The notes under the pieces were generated by a model, which was not told the DNA's origin, ran no database searches, and saw nothing but the letters and a program-made list of their open reading frames with translations. The translations under genes and the position numbers were made by a program. This document shows, in pieces, positions 19,664-29,716 of a DNA stretch of 64,000 nucleotides. Source of the DNA: Saccharopolyspora gloriosae (GTDB lineage: Bacteria; Actinomycetota; Actinomycetes; Mycobacteriales; Pseudonocardiaceae); NCBI RefSeq assembly GCF_014203325.1, contig NZ_JACHIV010000001.1, positions 1,675,501 to 1,739,500 on the forward strand, in the 5' to 3' direction. Every line of letters begins with the position of its first letter. The stretch's first letter is position 1.

Positions 19664-20510
19664 TCCAGCGGCCCGCAAGGCGGCGGTGGTCGGTTCCCCG
19701 ATCGGCCACTCGCTGTCCCCGGTGCTGCACGGCGCGGCGTACCGCGAGCTCGGGCTGACCGGGTGGACCTACGAGCGGTTCGACCGGGACGCCGACGGGC
19801 TCGCCGAGCTGATCGGCGGGCTCGGCCCGGAGTGGGCGGGCCTGTCGGTGACGATGCCCGGCAAGCGCGCCGCTCTCGGGTTGGCGAAGGAGGTCACCGA
19901 GCGGGCGGCCGCGGTGGGCGTGGCGAACACGTTGACCCGGCTGGCCTCGGGGGAGTGGTCCGCGGACTGCACCGACGTCGACGGGGTGACGGGGGCGTTG
20001 CGCGCCGCGGGCGGGTTCACCGGTGGCAGCCGGGCGTTGCTGCTCGGCGCGGGTGGTACCGCGGCGGCGGCGATGGCGGCGTTCGCGGAGCTCGGGCTCA
20101 CCGATGTGACGCTCGCGGTCCGCGAACCGGCGCGGGCCGGGGACGTGGTGCTGACCGCGGAGCACGTGGGCCTGCGGGTCTCGGTGCAGCGGCTCGATTC
20201 GATCGACCTGGACGCCGCCGCGTCCGAAGTGGACGTGCTGGTGTCGACGTTGCCCGCCGGTGCGGCGGATCCGCACGTGTCGGCGTTGGCGCGGGCGGCG
20301 TGCGTGCTGGACGTGATCTACCACCCGTGGCCGACTCCGCTGGCGAGCGCCGTCTCCTTCGCGGGCGGCCGGCTCGCGACCGGACTGGACATGCTGCTGC
20401 ACCAGGCGTTCGGCCAGGTCGAGCTGTTCACCGGTCGTCCCGCGCCACGGGCCGCGATGCGGGACGCGTTGTCCGCCGCGACCGGTGGTGAACTGGACCT
20501 GCCGCTCTGA
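19650..20510 (+). CDS. aroE: shikimate dehydrogenase
   Basis: A 286-residue NADP-dependent enzyme of the shikimate pathway. The substrate-binding motif is VVGSPIGHSLSPVLHGAAYR, with the catalytic lysine in SVTMPGKRAALG and the aspartate in CTDVDGVTGALR. The dinucleotide-binding loop is LLGAGGTAAAAMAAF. GTG 19650 lies inside mltG, so translation is coupled. The other shikimate genes resume at 26.1 kb after the PTS island and the prepilin peptidase. Confidence 0.93.
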   Translation: MARSDPAARKAAVVGSPIGHSLSPVLHGAAYRELGLTGWTYERFDRDADGLAELIGGLGPEWAGLSVTMPGKRAALGLAKEVTERAAAVGVANTLTRLASGEWSADCTDVDGVTGALRAAGGFTGGSRALLLGAGGTAAAAMAAFAELGLTDVTLAVREPARAGDVVLTAEHVGLRVSVQRLDSIDLDAAASEVDVLVSTLPAGAADPHVSALARAACVLDVIYHPWPTPLASAVSFAGGRLATGLDMLLHQAFGQVELFTGRPAPRAAMRDALSAATGGELDLPL

Positions 20511-20682
20511 CCCCGCGCGGCGACCGCCGAGGCCGGGCTCGCGCATCGGAACCGCACGGGGACCGGTCGTCGTCCTGCGGAGGTCACCGCGTGCGAGTGT
20601 CTTGTCGCGGATCGTCGTGCGGTGACCGTAAGTCGTACTCCTCGTCGGCTCATCGGCCGATCCGCCGGGCCGCGTTGATCCA

Positions 20683-20688
20683 TAGCGT
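20683..20688 (+). promoter_or_regulatory. possible protease gene -10
   Basis: TAGCGT is a common -10 form in this window and lies 41 bp before the protease ATG, with the ribosome-binding site between. Upstream, GGTCACCGC (20582-20590) and GCGGTGACC (20619-20627) form a spaced inverted repeat that could be an operator. No clear -35 was found. Confidence 0.3.
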
Positions 20689-20729
20689 CGTGTTCCGCAA
20701 GGAGATCAGCGCGATGCGAGGAGCACTGC

Positions 20730-21533
20730 ATGACCGAACAACGGATCAGCCCGGCCCGTCGAGTCCGAAGGGGACGGTCGGCGGCGGTCGGGGCGCTGGG
20801 AGCGTTGGCGCTCGCGGCGGCGCTGGCACCGACGGCGGTCGCCGCGGAGGCGGGCCCGGCGGTCGTCGGCGGCCACGACGCCACGGAGGAATACCCGTTC
20901 ATGGTGTCCCTGCAGCAGCAGGGCCAGCACTTCTGCGGCGGATCGCTGATCCGGCCGGACTGGGTGGTGACCGCGGCGCACTGCGCCGCCGCCGTGGAAC
21001 CCGAGGACGTCACGACCCGCATCGGCAGCGGGGACCGCACGACCGGCGGGGCGGAGACCGGAGTCGCCGAGCTCGTCGTGCACCCCGGCTACGACCAGGC
21101 CGCGCCCGGTGACGACGTGGCGCTGGTGCGGCTGGACCGGCCCGTCGAGCAGCAGCCGATCTCGCTGGCCGCGGACTCCGGCGCCCCCGGCGATCCGACG
21201 CGGATCATCGGCTGGGGCGTCACGTGCGACGACCGGGAGCAGTGCCCCGAGCTGCCGACGCGGCTGCAGGAGCTGGACACCGAGCTCGTCGCCGACGACC
21301 GGTGCGCCGACTTCGACGGGGCCACCGAGCTGTGCACCGACAGCCCCACCGAGAACGCGCAGGGCTGCAACGGCGACTCCGGAGGCCCGCAGCTCAAGGG
21401 CGAACCGGGACGCTGGGAACTGATCGGCGCGACCAGCCGCGACGGCGACGAGAGCCCGATCTGCGGCACCGGCCCCGGAATCTGGACCGACGTCACCGCC
21501 TACGCCGACTGGATCGACCAGACGACGTCCTGA
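20730..21533 (+). CDS. secreted chymotrypsin-fold serine protease
   Basis: A 267-residue S1-family protease. The signal peptide covers about residues 1-39, a short propeptide follows, and the mature chain probably starts at VVGGHDATEEYPF. The catalytic triad is H84 (TAAHC), D129 (DDVALVRL) and S217 (CNGDSGGP). The residue at the position of trypsin Asp189, six before the serine, is Gln211, so Arg/Lys preference is not expected. Several cysteines fit the usual disulphides. Start ATG 20730 has GAGGAG upstream. Monocistronic, followed by a perfect terminator. Confidence 0.9.
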   Translation: MTEQRISPARRVRRGRSAAVGALGALALAAALAPTAVAAEAGPAVVGGHDATEEYPFMVSLQQQGQHFCGGSLIRPDWVVTAAHCAAAVEPEDVTTRIGSGDRTTGGAETGVAELVVHPGYDQAAPGDDVALVRLDRPVEQQPISLAADSGAPGDPTRIIGWGVTCDDREQCPELPTRLQELDTELVADDRCADFDGATELCTDSPTENAQGCNGDSGGPQLKGEPGRWELIGATSRDGDESPICGTGPGIWTDVTAYADWIDQTTS

Positions 21534-21540
21534 CACAGGA

Positions 21541-21575
21541 GTGCGGTGCGGGATCAGCTAGATCCCGCACCGCAC
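21541..21575 (+). terminator. terminator after serine protease gene
   Basis: GTGCGGTGCGGGATC (21541-21555) and GATCCCGCACCGCAC (21561-21575) are perfect 15-bp arms around AGCTA, 7 bp after the stop. Confidence 0.8.
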
Positions 21576-21589
21576 GAACACCTACCACC

Positions 21590-21905
21590 ACCGCAACCCA
21601 GAAGGCCAAGCGAAGCGAAGCCCGCCTCGCGGCCGAAGGCCGTGCAGTGGGCGGACGAAGTCCCGCCTGCTTCGCGGCCGAAGGCCGTGCCTGGGGCTGC
21701 GAAGCAAGCCTGCCTTGCGGCGTAGCCGTGCCTGTATTCGCGCAGCGAATAGCCCACGTCACAAAGCCGACCACCGGCGGGTTCTCAGTCGGTCTCTCGC
21801 GAGGACGGCTTTTTCCCTCGTGGCGGAGCCACTTGGGAAAAAGATCCCGCAGCGAGAGACCGACTGAGGTTCCGCTAAATGACCACCCAAGCAGAACGAG
21901 CCGTC
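21590..21905 (+). repeat. dispersed structured element, copy 2
   Basis: Copy 2 of the family. It starts with imperfect units of the type GCCGAAGGCCGTGC, then the small hairpin TATTCGC-GCA-GCGAATA (21735-21751). A conserved spacer leads to the main stem CTCAGTCGGTCTCTCGC (21784-21800) with GCGAGAGACCGACTGAG (21852-21868). The core between the arms matches the other copies. The 3' end GCAGAACGAGCCGTCA reaches the complement of the ptsH stop codon. It separates the converging protease and ptsH genes. Short open frames through it exist on both strands but follow the repeat, so I do not treat them as genes. Confidence 0.8.
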
Positions 21906-22170
21906 AGCTATCCAGATCAGACCCGACGAGTTCTGCTAGTTGGTCGAGGGCCGCGTCCGCGCCGTCGCCTTCGGCGGCGAGCACGACCTCGTCGCCGTGA
22001 CCGGCGCCCAGCGTCATCAGACCGAGGATGCTGCCGGCCTGCACCGGTTCGGTGTCCGACTTGCGGATGGTGATCTGCACGGACTGCGCGGCGGCGGCTT
22101 TGGCGACCAGCGCCGCGGGACGCGCGTGCAGGCCGACCTTGCTGGCCACGGTGACCCGTCGCTCGGGCAT
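21904..22170 (-). CDS. ptsH: HPr phosphocarrier protein
   Basis: An 88-residue protein that carries phosphate from enzyme I to the EIIA proteins of the PTS. The active histidine lies in KVGLHARPAALV (residue 15-16 region). The regulatory serine region QAGSILGLMTLGAG is also present. ATG 22170 has AAGGGA upstream on the minus strand. It is the last gene of a dasR-like/EIIC/ptsH operon. The ptsI (enzyme I) gene is not in this window. Confidence 0.93.
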   Translation of the reverse strand: MPERRVTVASKVGLHARPAALVAKAAAAQSVQITIRKSDTEPVQAGSILGLMTLGAGHGDEVVLAAEGDGADAALDQLAELVGSDLDS

Positions 22171-22215
22171 GGGATTCCCTTTCCTCGAGGAACTGCGGTG
22201 GGGTGGGTCGGGACG

Positions 22216-23532
22216 TCAGGCCTTGCCCGCGTCCTTGCCGTTCTCGTCTCCTCCGCCGGTTTCGGGCGGAGCGTCCTGGGTCATCGTCGCCTTGGTGGCA
22301 CTGGACGTTTCCCCTGTTTCGCCGCTGCCCTGGCCTTCGTCGAGCAGGGCGGAACCCTCTCCGTCGTCTTCGCGGCCCGGGGTGCGCAGGTTCCACTTGG
22401 TGATCACGAAGCGGAACACGAAGTAGTAGATGACGGCGTAGACCAGCCCGATCGGAATGAGCCACAGCGACTTCTGCGAGATGCCGAAGTTGAGCACGTA
22501 GTCGATGGCACCGGCGGAGAACCCGAACCCGGAGTGGATGTCCAGGAAGTTCACCAGCGCGTGCGAGGTGCCGGTGAGCACCGCGTGGATCAGCAGCAGC
22601 GGCCACGCCACGAAGATGAACGAGAACTCCAGCGGCTCGGTGATGCCGGTGAGGAACGAGGTGAGGCCGACCGAGAGCATCACGCCGCCGACGACGGTGC
22701 GCTGCGCGGGCGGTGCGCTGCGCCAGATGGCCAGGGCGGCGGCGGGCAGCGCGAACATGAAGATCGGGAAGAAGCCGGTCTGGAAGGTGCCCGCCGTCGG
22801 GTCACCGGCGAAGAAGCGGGCGATGTCGCCCTTCTCGCCGTTGTAGTCGCCGAACAGGAACCACACGACGTTGTTCGGGATGTGGTGCAGGCCGAACGGC
22901 AGCAGCAGCCGGTTGATCACGCCGTAGAGGCCGCCGCCGAGGACGGCGTTGGCGGTGACGAGGTCGCTGAACCCGGTCAGGACCGCGTCGAACAGCGGGA
23001 ACAGCAGCCCGAGCACAACACCGATCACCAGCATCGCCACGGCGGTGACGATGGGCACGAAGCGGCGTCCGCCGAAGAACCCGAGGTAGTCGGGCAGCTT
23101 GATCCGGTGGTAGCGCTGCCACAGCCAGGCCGCGACGAGACCGGCGATGATGCCGCCGAGCACCCCGTACGGACCCTTGTTGAAGGTGGTCCCGTCCTCC
23201 TGCTCGGTGATCTGCCACATCACCCCGGACAGCACCAGGTAGCCGACCGCGCCCGCGAGCGCGGTGGTGCCGTCGGCCTTGCGCGCGAATCCGATCGCGA
23301 CGCCGATGGCGAACAGCAGCGGCAGGTTGTCGAACAGGGCGCCACCGGCGGCGCCGATCACGCCGGCGACGGTCTGCAGACCCCCCACGCTGCCCAGCAG
23401 GTCATCCTGGCCGAGCCGCTGCAGCAGCGCGGCGGCCGGGAGCACCGCGATGGGCAGCATGAGGCTCCGGCCGAGCCGTTGCAGCAGCGCGAAGCCCTTG
23501 CTCGCGCCGCCGCTCGCTGAGCCGACGGTCAT
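22216..23532 (-). CDS. PTS EIIC, glucose/N-acetylglucosamine type
   Basis: A 438-residue membrane permease with about ten transmembrane segments. It resembles the NagE/PtsG class: NLPLLFAIGVAIGFARK, the substrate-site segments LLPFGLHHIPNNVVWF and FLTGITEPLEFSF, and a final SGFGFSAGAIDYVLNF region are visible. No EIIA or EIIB domain is fused; these are the two short genes on the other strand at 24.6-25.3 kb. The last 50 residues are hydrophilic and probably disordered. ATG 23532 overlaps the upstream regulator stop by 4 bp. Substrate is most likely N-acetylglucosamine, given the dre site and DasR-like regulator. Confidence 0.88.
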   Translation of the reverse strand: MTVGSASGGASKGFALLQRLGRSLMLPIAVLPAAALLQRLGQDDLLGSVGGLQTVAGVIGAAGGALFDNLPLLFAIGVAIGFARKADGTTALAGAVGYLVLSGVMWQITEQEDGTTFNKGPYGVLGGIIAGLVAAWLWQRYHRIKLPDYLGFFGGRRFVPIVTAVAMLVIGVVLGLLFPLFDAVLTGFSDLVTANAVLGGGLYGVINRLLLPFGLHHIPNNVVWFLFGDYNGEKGDIARFFAGDPTAGTFQTGFFPIFMFALPAAALAIWRSAPPAQRTVVGGVMLSVGLTSFLTGITEPLEFSFIFVAWPLLLIHAVLTGTSHALVNFLDIHSGFGFSAGAIDYVLNFGISQKSLWLIPIGLVYAVIYYFVFRFVITKWNLRTPGREDDGEGSALLDEGQGSGETGETSSATKATMTQDAPPETGGGDENGKDAGKA

Positions 23533-24305
23533 GGGGCTACCTCCTCGGATGGGCGGCCGGACTCTCCGGCCTCGGTTCGCAGTGGCATCGTCACTTGGTA
23601 CGCGTCGCCCCGGTACCAGGACCGCATGTCCTCGACGGGGATGTCGCGAGCGGTGGAGATCCGGCGGAACACCAGCAGCGGGCTTCCGGGATCGACTTCT
23701 AGCAGGCGCGCCGTCTCCGCGTCCGCGCTTTCGGCGAGGACGGTCTGCGTCGCGTGTTCGAGCCGCACGCCGTAGTGCCGGTGCAGCAGCGAGTACAGCG
23801 ACTCGGTGAGGTCGTGGCCGAGCAGGCCGGGAGCCGCGGCCGGGTGGAACCAGCCGCGCTCGACCGCGAGCGGCGCGCCGTCGGCCTTGCGCAGCCGGGT
23901 CAGCCAGTACGCGGGGTCACCGGGCGCGAGCCGCAGCGCCTCCGCGGTGTCCGGCGGCGGGGGTAGTTCGGCGTGGCCGAGCACCGTCGTCTCCGGGTGC
24001 AGGCCGCGTTGGCGCATGTCCTCGGTGAAGGAGGCCAGGTGCAGCCGGACGTCGACGCGGGGGCGGCCGGTGAAGGTGCCCTTGCCGCGGACCCGCACGA
24101 GCAGTCCTTCGGCGACGAGCTGCCCGATGGCTTCGCGCACGGTCAGCCGGGAGACGCCGTAGCGCAGCGTGAGGTCTCGTTCGGAGGGCATCGCGGAGCC
24201 GGGCGGCAGTTCCCTGGTGGCGATCTCGCGGAGGATCTCCCGCAACTGGGCGTGCTTCGGCGTGGGGCCGTCGAGCAGCGTGTCCGCTGTGCTGCGCTTG
24301 GCCAC
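23529..24305 (-). CDS. dasR: GntR/HutC regulator, DasR-like
   Basis: About 258 residues. The N-terminal winged helix reads PSERDLTLRYGVSRLTVREAIGQLVAEGLLVRVRGKGTF, and the C-terminal UTRA effector domain ends with RSWYRGDAYQVTM, as in Streptomyces DasR. DasR senses amino-sugar phosphates and represses PTS, chitin and other genes through dre sites. GTG 24305 is chosen for AGGGAG seven bases upstream; longer reading frames upstream run through the dre site. It is first in an operon with EIIC and ptsH and divergent from the EIIB and EIIA genes. Orthology to dasR rests on pattern and context. Confidence 0.8.
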   Translation of the reverse strand: MAKRSTADTLLDGPTPKHAQLREILREIATRELPPGSAMPSERDLTLRYGVSRLTVREAIGQLVAEGLLVRVRGKGTFTGRPRVDVRLHLASFTEDMRQRGLHPETTVLGHAELPPPPDTAEALRLAPGDPAYWLTRLRKADGAPLAVERGWFHPAAAPGLLGHDLTESLYSLLHRHYGVRLEHATQTVLAESADAETARLLEVDPGSPLLVFRRISTARDIPVEDMRSWYRGDAYQVTMPLRTEAGESGRPSEEVAP

Positions 24306-24414
24306 GACGCTCTCCCTGATCAGGGCCGGTTCCGGCCGTCCGTGCGGTGTCGGCCGGGTTGGTTCCGCTCGTGCGGTCGAATGCGTTCCACCGTGATGCG
24401 GATCATTGGTACTG

Positions 24415-24430
24415 TCCGGTCTATACCAGT
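24415..24430. promoter_or_regulatory. dre-type operator (DasR site)
   Basis: TCCGGTCTATACCAGT matches the dre consensus ACTGGTCTAGACCAGT at 13 of 16 positions, including the GGTCTA and ACCAGT halves. It lies between the divergent dasR-like gene (start 24305) and the EIIB gene (start 24594), placed to control both. The other 270 bp of the gap show no gene. Confidence 0.75.
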
Positions 24431-24593
24431 TGATGCGGAAGAATGCTGCCTCACACGGATGGGTGTCAAGGCGGGGATGTTTTTGTTGCCGCTTCGACAC
24501 TCGGTAACGCAAGATCGACCAACTGCGGGACCCTTCCGGCACCGCTAACGATCACCGACGGGCGAAGACCGCCGGAGTACGAAGGGAGCACGG

Positions 24594-24830
24594 GTGGCTC
24601 AGAACAAGGCCGCCGCGATCCTGGCCGCGCTGGGCGGCGGGGACAACGTGGTGGAGATCGAACCGTGCATCACGCGCCTGCGCTGCGAGGTCCACGACGA
24701 CTCGCGCGTGGACGAGGCCGGGTTGAAGTCGGCGGGCGCGCACGGGGTGCTGCGGCAGGGCTCGGTCGTGCAGGTCGTCGTCGGTCCGGAGGCCGACACG
24801 CTGGCGGGCGACATCGAGGACCTGTTGTGA
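24594..24830 (+). CDS. PTS EIIB, glucose/N-acetylglucosamine type
   Basis: A 78-residue stand-alone IIB domain. The phosphorylated cysteine is in VVEIEPCITRLRCEV (C26), the conserved PTS EIIB motif. GTG 24594 has GGGAG five bases upstream. It overlaps the EIIA gene by 4 bp. Together with the EIIC across the dre site it completes an N-acetylglucosamine-type permease. Confidence 0.92.
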   Translation: MAQNKAAAILAALGGGDNVVEIEPCITRLRCEVHDDSRVDEAGLKSAGAHGVLRQGSVVQVVVGPEADTLAGDIEDLL

Positions 24831-25285
24831 GCGTCGAGGTCCGCAGCCCGGTGACCGGCCTGGCCGCGTCGCTGGCCGACGTGCCCGACCCGGTGTTCTC
24901 GCAGGCCATGGTGGGCCCCGGCGTGGCGGTGAAACCGGCGGCCGGGCCCGCCGACGCGGTCGCGCCGATCGCGGGGACGGTCGCCACGCTGCACCCGCAC
25001 GCGTTCGTGGTCGCCTCCGCGGGCGGCACCGCGGTCCTGGTGCACCTGGGCATCGACACGGTGCAGCTCAAGGGCGAGGGGTTCACCTTGCACGTCGCCA
25101 AGGGCGACACCGTCGAGGCGGGTCAGCCGATCGTGACCTGGGACCCGTCGGCGGTGGAGGGCCACGGCTACTCCTCGGTGTGCCCGGTGGTCGCGCTGGA
25201 CCTGACTCCCGAGTCGCTGGGCGACCTGCGGGAGGACGGCCAGGTCGCGGCGGGCGATCCGCTGTTCACCGTCGAGGGCGGCTAA
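24827..25285 (+). CDS. crr: PTS EIIA, glucose family
   Basis: A 152-residue IIA(Glc) fold. The active-site histidines appear in TLHPHAFVVAS and VLVHLGIDTVQLKGEGF, and the C-terminal strand is VALDLTPESLGDL. It receives phosphate from HPr and passes it to EIIB. GTG 24827 lies in the EIIB stop region (GTGA). A terminator with a T-rich tail follows, closing the PTS operon. Confidence 0.92.
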   Translation: MSVEVRSPVTGLAASLADVPDPVFSQAMVGPGVAVKPAAGPADAVAPIAGTVATLHPHAFVVASAGGTAVLVHLGIDTVQLKGEGFTLHVAKGDTVEAGQPIVTWDPSAVEGHGYSSVCPVVALDLTPESLGDLREDGQVAAGDPLFTVEGG

Positions 25286-25303
25286 CTCGAAGTCGATCGG
25301 AAG

Positions 25304-25330
25304 GCGGCCCGCCGGGCTCCGGTGGGCCGC
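25304..25330 (+). terminator. terminator of EIIB-EIIA operon
   Basis: GCGGCCCGCCGG (25304-25315) pairs with CCGGTGGGCCGC (25319-25330) with one G-U pair and a 3-base loop. TCTTTCGT follows, one of the few T-rich tails in the window. Confidence 0.75.
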
Positions 25331-25415
25331 TCTTTCGTGTCCGCCGCCGCAGCGGTCCGACACGCCGACGAATGTCGGCACCTCGCTTTCCGCGTTCGTC
25401 GGTGACGCTGGGCGC

Positions 25416-26054
25416 ATGGATCACACGAGCGCGTTCGCGATGTTGTCCGCCGGAGCCTTGGGAGCGGTGGCGGGCCGAGCAGGCCGGTCGCTGCTGGCGT
25501 CCCGGCTGGTCGGAGTGCGACCTCCCCGGTGGTGCTGCGAAGCCGGCGTCGGAGTGCTGTGGGCGCTGGTCGCGGCGCGGACGGCGTCCGGGGCCTTACC
25601 GGTGTGGTGGGCGCCGGTGCCGCTGCTGCTGGGCTGGGCCGGGGTGCTGCTCGCGGTCTGCGACCTGATCGCCTCCCGGCTGCCGGACGTGCTGACGCTG
25701 CCCGCCTATCCGGTCGCCCTCGCGGCCGTCGGAGCCGCGGCCGTGGCCGTCGGTGAGCCCGCGCCGCTGTTCGCGGCGTTGCTGGGCGCGCTGCTGTTCG
25801 CGAGCTGCTACGCGCTGGTGCGCATGCTCTCGCCGCCCGCGCTGGGGCCGGGCGATCTGAAGCTGTCGGGATCGCTCGGCGCGGCCGTGGGCGCCGTCTC
25901 GGTTCCGGCGGTGCTGGGGTGCGTGCTCGCGAGCGCGGTGCTCACCGTGCTGCACGCCTGCTGCGCCCGGAAGCGGGCCGTGGCGCACGGTCCGGCGATG
26001 CTGCTGCCCGCCTGGCTGGTCACGGCGTTCGGCCCGATTCCGGGAGGTGGTTGA
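25416..26054 (+). CDS. prepilin peptidase (A24 family)
   Basis: A 212-residue polytopic membrane aspartyl protease. The first catalytic aspartate is D83 in VCDLIASRLPDVLTLP, the second D147 in the GxGD motif GPGDLKLSG. The methylase domain of long forms is missing, as in other actinobacterial members. The gene just before aroC in Mycobacterium tuberculosis is of the same type, so the position is conserved. Natural substrates would be type IV pilin or Flp/Tad-like leaders, none of which are in this window. Confidence 0.86.
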   Translation: MDHTSAFAMLSAGALGAVAGRAGRSLLASRLVGVRPPRWCCEAGVGVLWALVAARTASGALPVWWAPVPLLLGWAGVLLAVCDLIASRLPDVLTLPAYPVALAAVGAAAVAVGEPAPLFAALLGALLFASCYALVRMLSPPALGPGDLKLSGSLGAAVGAVSVPAVLGCVLASAVLTVLHACCARKRAVAHGPAMLLPAWLVTAFGPIPGGG

Positions 26055-26095
26055 CCGATCCGCACCCGCATCGGCCGTGCGCAGGTGCTGCGTGG

Positions 26096-26101
26096 CAGGA
26101 T
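26096..26101 (+). promoter_or_regulatory. -10 element of leaderless aroC
   Basis: CAGGAT ends 7 bp before GTG 26109 and no ribosome-binding site precedes that codon, the pattern of a leaderless message. Its first base departs from the TANNNT form. Confidence 0.4.
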
Positions 26102-26108
26102 TTCGGGT

Positions 26109-27314
26109 GTGTTGCGTTGGATGACAGCCGGAGAATCGCACGGTCCCGCCCTGGTGGCGGTGCTGGAAGGCATGGTCGCCGGAGTGGAGGTGACCACCGC
26201 TGACATCGCGACCCAGCTGGAGCGCCGCAAGCTCGGCTTCGGCCGCAGCCCGCGGATGAACTTCGAATCCGACGAGCTGGAGATCATTGGCGGGGTGCGT
26301 CACGGCCGCACCCAGGGCGGTCCGATCGCCGTCCGCATCGGCAACACCGAATGGCCCAAGTGGGAACAGGTCATGTCCGCCGACCCGGTGGACGAGGACG
26401 TGCTGGCCGGGCTGGCCCGCAACGAGCCGCTGACCCGGCCGCGGCCCGGCCACGCCGACCTGCCCGGCATGCAGAAGTACGGCTTCGAGGAATCCCGCCC
26501 GGTGCTGGAGCGCGCCAGCGCCCGCGAGACCGCCGCCCGCGTGGCGGCGGGCACCGTCGCGCGCCGCTTCCTGCACCAGCTGCTGGGCGTCGAGATCGTC
26601 AGCCACGTGGTGAGCCTCGGCTCCGTCAGCGTGGCCGGCGAAGCGCTTCCCGGCCCGGACGACCTCGCTGCGATCGACGAGAATCCCGTGCGGGCCTTCG
26701 GCGGCGACGCGACCGAGCGGATGATGGCGGAGGTCGACGCGGCCAAGGCCGACGGCGACACGCTCGGCGGCGTCGTCGAGGTCATCGCCTACGGCCTGCC
26801 CGCGGGCATCGGCTCGCACGTGCACTGGGACCGCAAGCTCGACGCCCGGCTCGCCGGTGCGCTGATGAGCATCCAGGCGGTCAAGGGCGTGGAGATCGGT
26901 GAGGCGTTCGCGAACGCCGCCCGCCGTGGCAGCGCCGCGCACGACGAGATCTACCCGGCCGACGGCGCCAAGTGGGTCAGCCGCGGCAGCAACCGCGCGG
27001 GCGGGCTCGAAGGCGGCATCACCAACGGCGAACCGCTGATCCTGCGCGCCGCGAAGAAGCCGATCTCCAGCCTGCCGCGCGCGCTGGCGACCGTGGACAC
27101 CGTGACCGGTGAACCGGCGCAGGCGATGCACCAGCGCTCCGACATCACCGCCGTGCCCAGGGCCGCCGTGGTCGCCGAGACGATGGTCGCGCTGGTGCTG
27201 GCCGAGGCGGTGCTGGAGAAGTTCGGCGGCGACTCGCTGCCGGAGACCCGCCGCAACGTCGAGGGCTACCTCGCCGCGCTGGCCGAACGCGCCGAGAAGC
27301 GGCAGGTGCGCTGA
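26109..27314 (+). CDS. aroC: chorismate synthase
   Basis: A 401-residue FMN-dependent enzyme making chorismate from EPSP, the last shikimate step. Family signatures are [18 protein letters not shown] at the N-terminus, [26 protein letters not shown] and, toward the end, [24 protein letters not shown] 26109 gives the usual N-terminus [11 protein letters not shown]. It overlaps aroK by one base (TGATG), so aroC-aroK translation is coupled. Confidence 0.96.
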   Translation: MLRWMTAGESHGPALVAVLEGMVAGVEVTTADIATQLERRKLGFGRSPRMNFESDELEIIGGVRHGRTQGGPIAVRIGNTEWPKWEQVMSADPVDEDVLAGLARNEPLTRPRPGHADLPGMQKYGFEESRPVLERASARETAARVAAGTVARRFLHQLLGVEIVSHVVSLGSVSVAGEALPGPDDLAAIDENPVRAFGGDATERMMAEVDAAKADGDTLGGVVEVIAYGLPAGIGSHVHWDRKLDARLAGALMSIQAVKGVEIGEAFANAARRGSAAHDEIYPADGAKWVSRGSNRAGGLEGGITNGEPLILRAAKKPISSLPRALATVDTVTGEPAQAMHQRSDITAVPRAAVVAETMVALVLAEAVLEKFGGDSLPETRRNVEGYLAALAERAEKRQVR

Positions 27315-27859
27315 TGTCACCGCGCGCCGTGGTGGTCGGCCCCCCGGGTTCGGGGAAGACGACGGTGGGGCGGCTGCTCGCCGACCACCTCGGGGTGGAG
27401 TTCCGCGACACCGACGACGACGTGGTGCGCCTGGCGGGCAAGCCGATCCCGGAGATCTTCACCGTCGACGGCGAAACCGCGTTCCGCGAGCTGGAGGAGC
27501 AGGCGGTGGCCACGGCCCTCGCCGAGCACCCCGGCGTGCTCTCGCTCGGTGGTGGCGCGGTGATCTCCGAGCGCACCCGCAAGCTGCTCGCCGACCACCC
27601 GGTGGTGTTCCTGACGGTCGGACTCGCCGAAGGTGCGCGGCGCACGGGGCTGGCGCAGACCTCCCGTCCGCTGCTGGCCGGGGTGAACCCCCGCGCGACG
27701 TTCAAGGCCCTGCTGGACGCGCGGCTCCCGCTGTACCGGGAGGCCGCTGACGTGGAACAACCCACCGACGGCCTGGAGCCGTGGCGCCTGGTGGAGCTGG
27801 TGGCGGGCAAGCTCGACGAGATTCGTCCGGGCGGCGCCACCCGCGACGGCGAAGCGTGA
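27314..27859 (+). CDS. aroK: shikimate kinase
   Basis: A 181-residue P-loop kinase that phosphorylates shikimate. Walker A is VVGPPGSGKTTVGRLL; the shikimate-binding DTDDDV, FRELEEQAV and LSLGGGAVI motifs are present, with the lid arginine in TSRPLLAG. The last ten residues are a charged tail. ATG 27314 overlaps the aroC stop. Confidence 0.95.
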   Translation: MSPRAVVVGPPGSGKTTVGRLLADHLGVEFRDTDDDVVRLAGKPIPEIFTVDGETAFRELEEQAVATALAEHPGVLSLGGGAVISERTRKLLADHPVVFLTVGLAEGARRTGLAQTSRPLLAGVNPRATFKALLDARLPLYREAADVEQPTDGLEPWRLVELVAGKLDEIRPGGATRDGEA

Positions 27860-29487
<1,628 letters not shown>

Positions 29488-29716
29488 GGATCAGGTGTCC
29501 GGTGGCGGAGGTCGCCTCGGCCTCCGCCGCGCGACCGCCGAGTCCGGTGTGGACGTCGCGGCCGGTTCCGTTGCGGAGATCACTGCTCATCGGCTTCGCA
29601 CCGGCGGAAAAGGCCCCGAGCCCGCCGCGGTGACCGCCTAGACTGAGCTTCGCCCGGCGGTGGCCGGGCGTCCCGCGGGTGGCGGGTGATCGCACGGGGG
29701 AAGGCTCTTTCCGCAC

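Noticed and set aside
21554-21774. Short open frames crossing repeat elements 2 and 3 on both strands, with similar translated sequences
   Set aside because: The similarity follows the DNA repeat, changes track stem pairing rather than codon positions, and no start signals are present.
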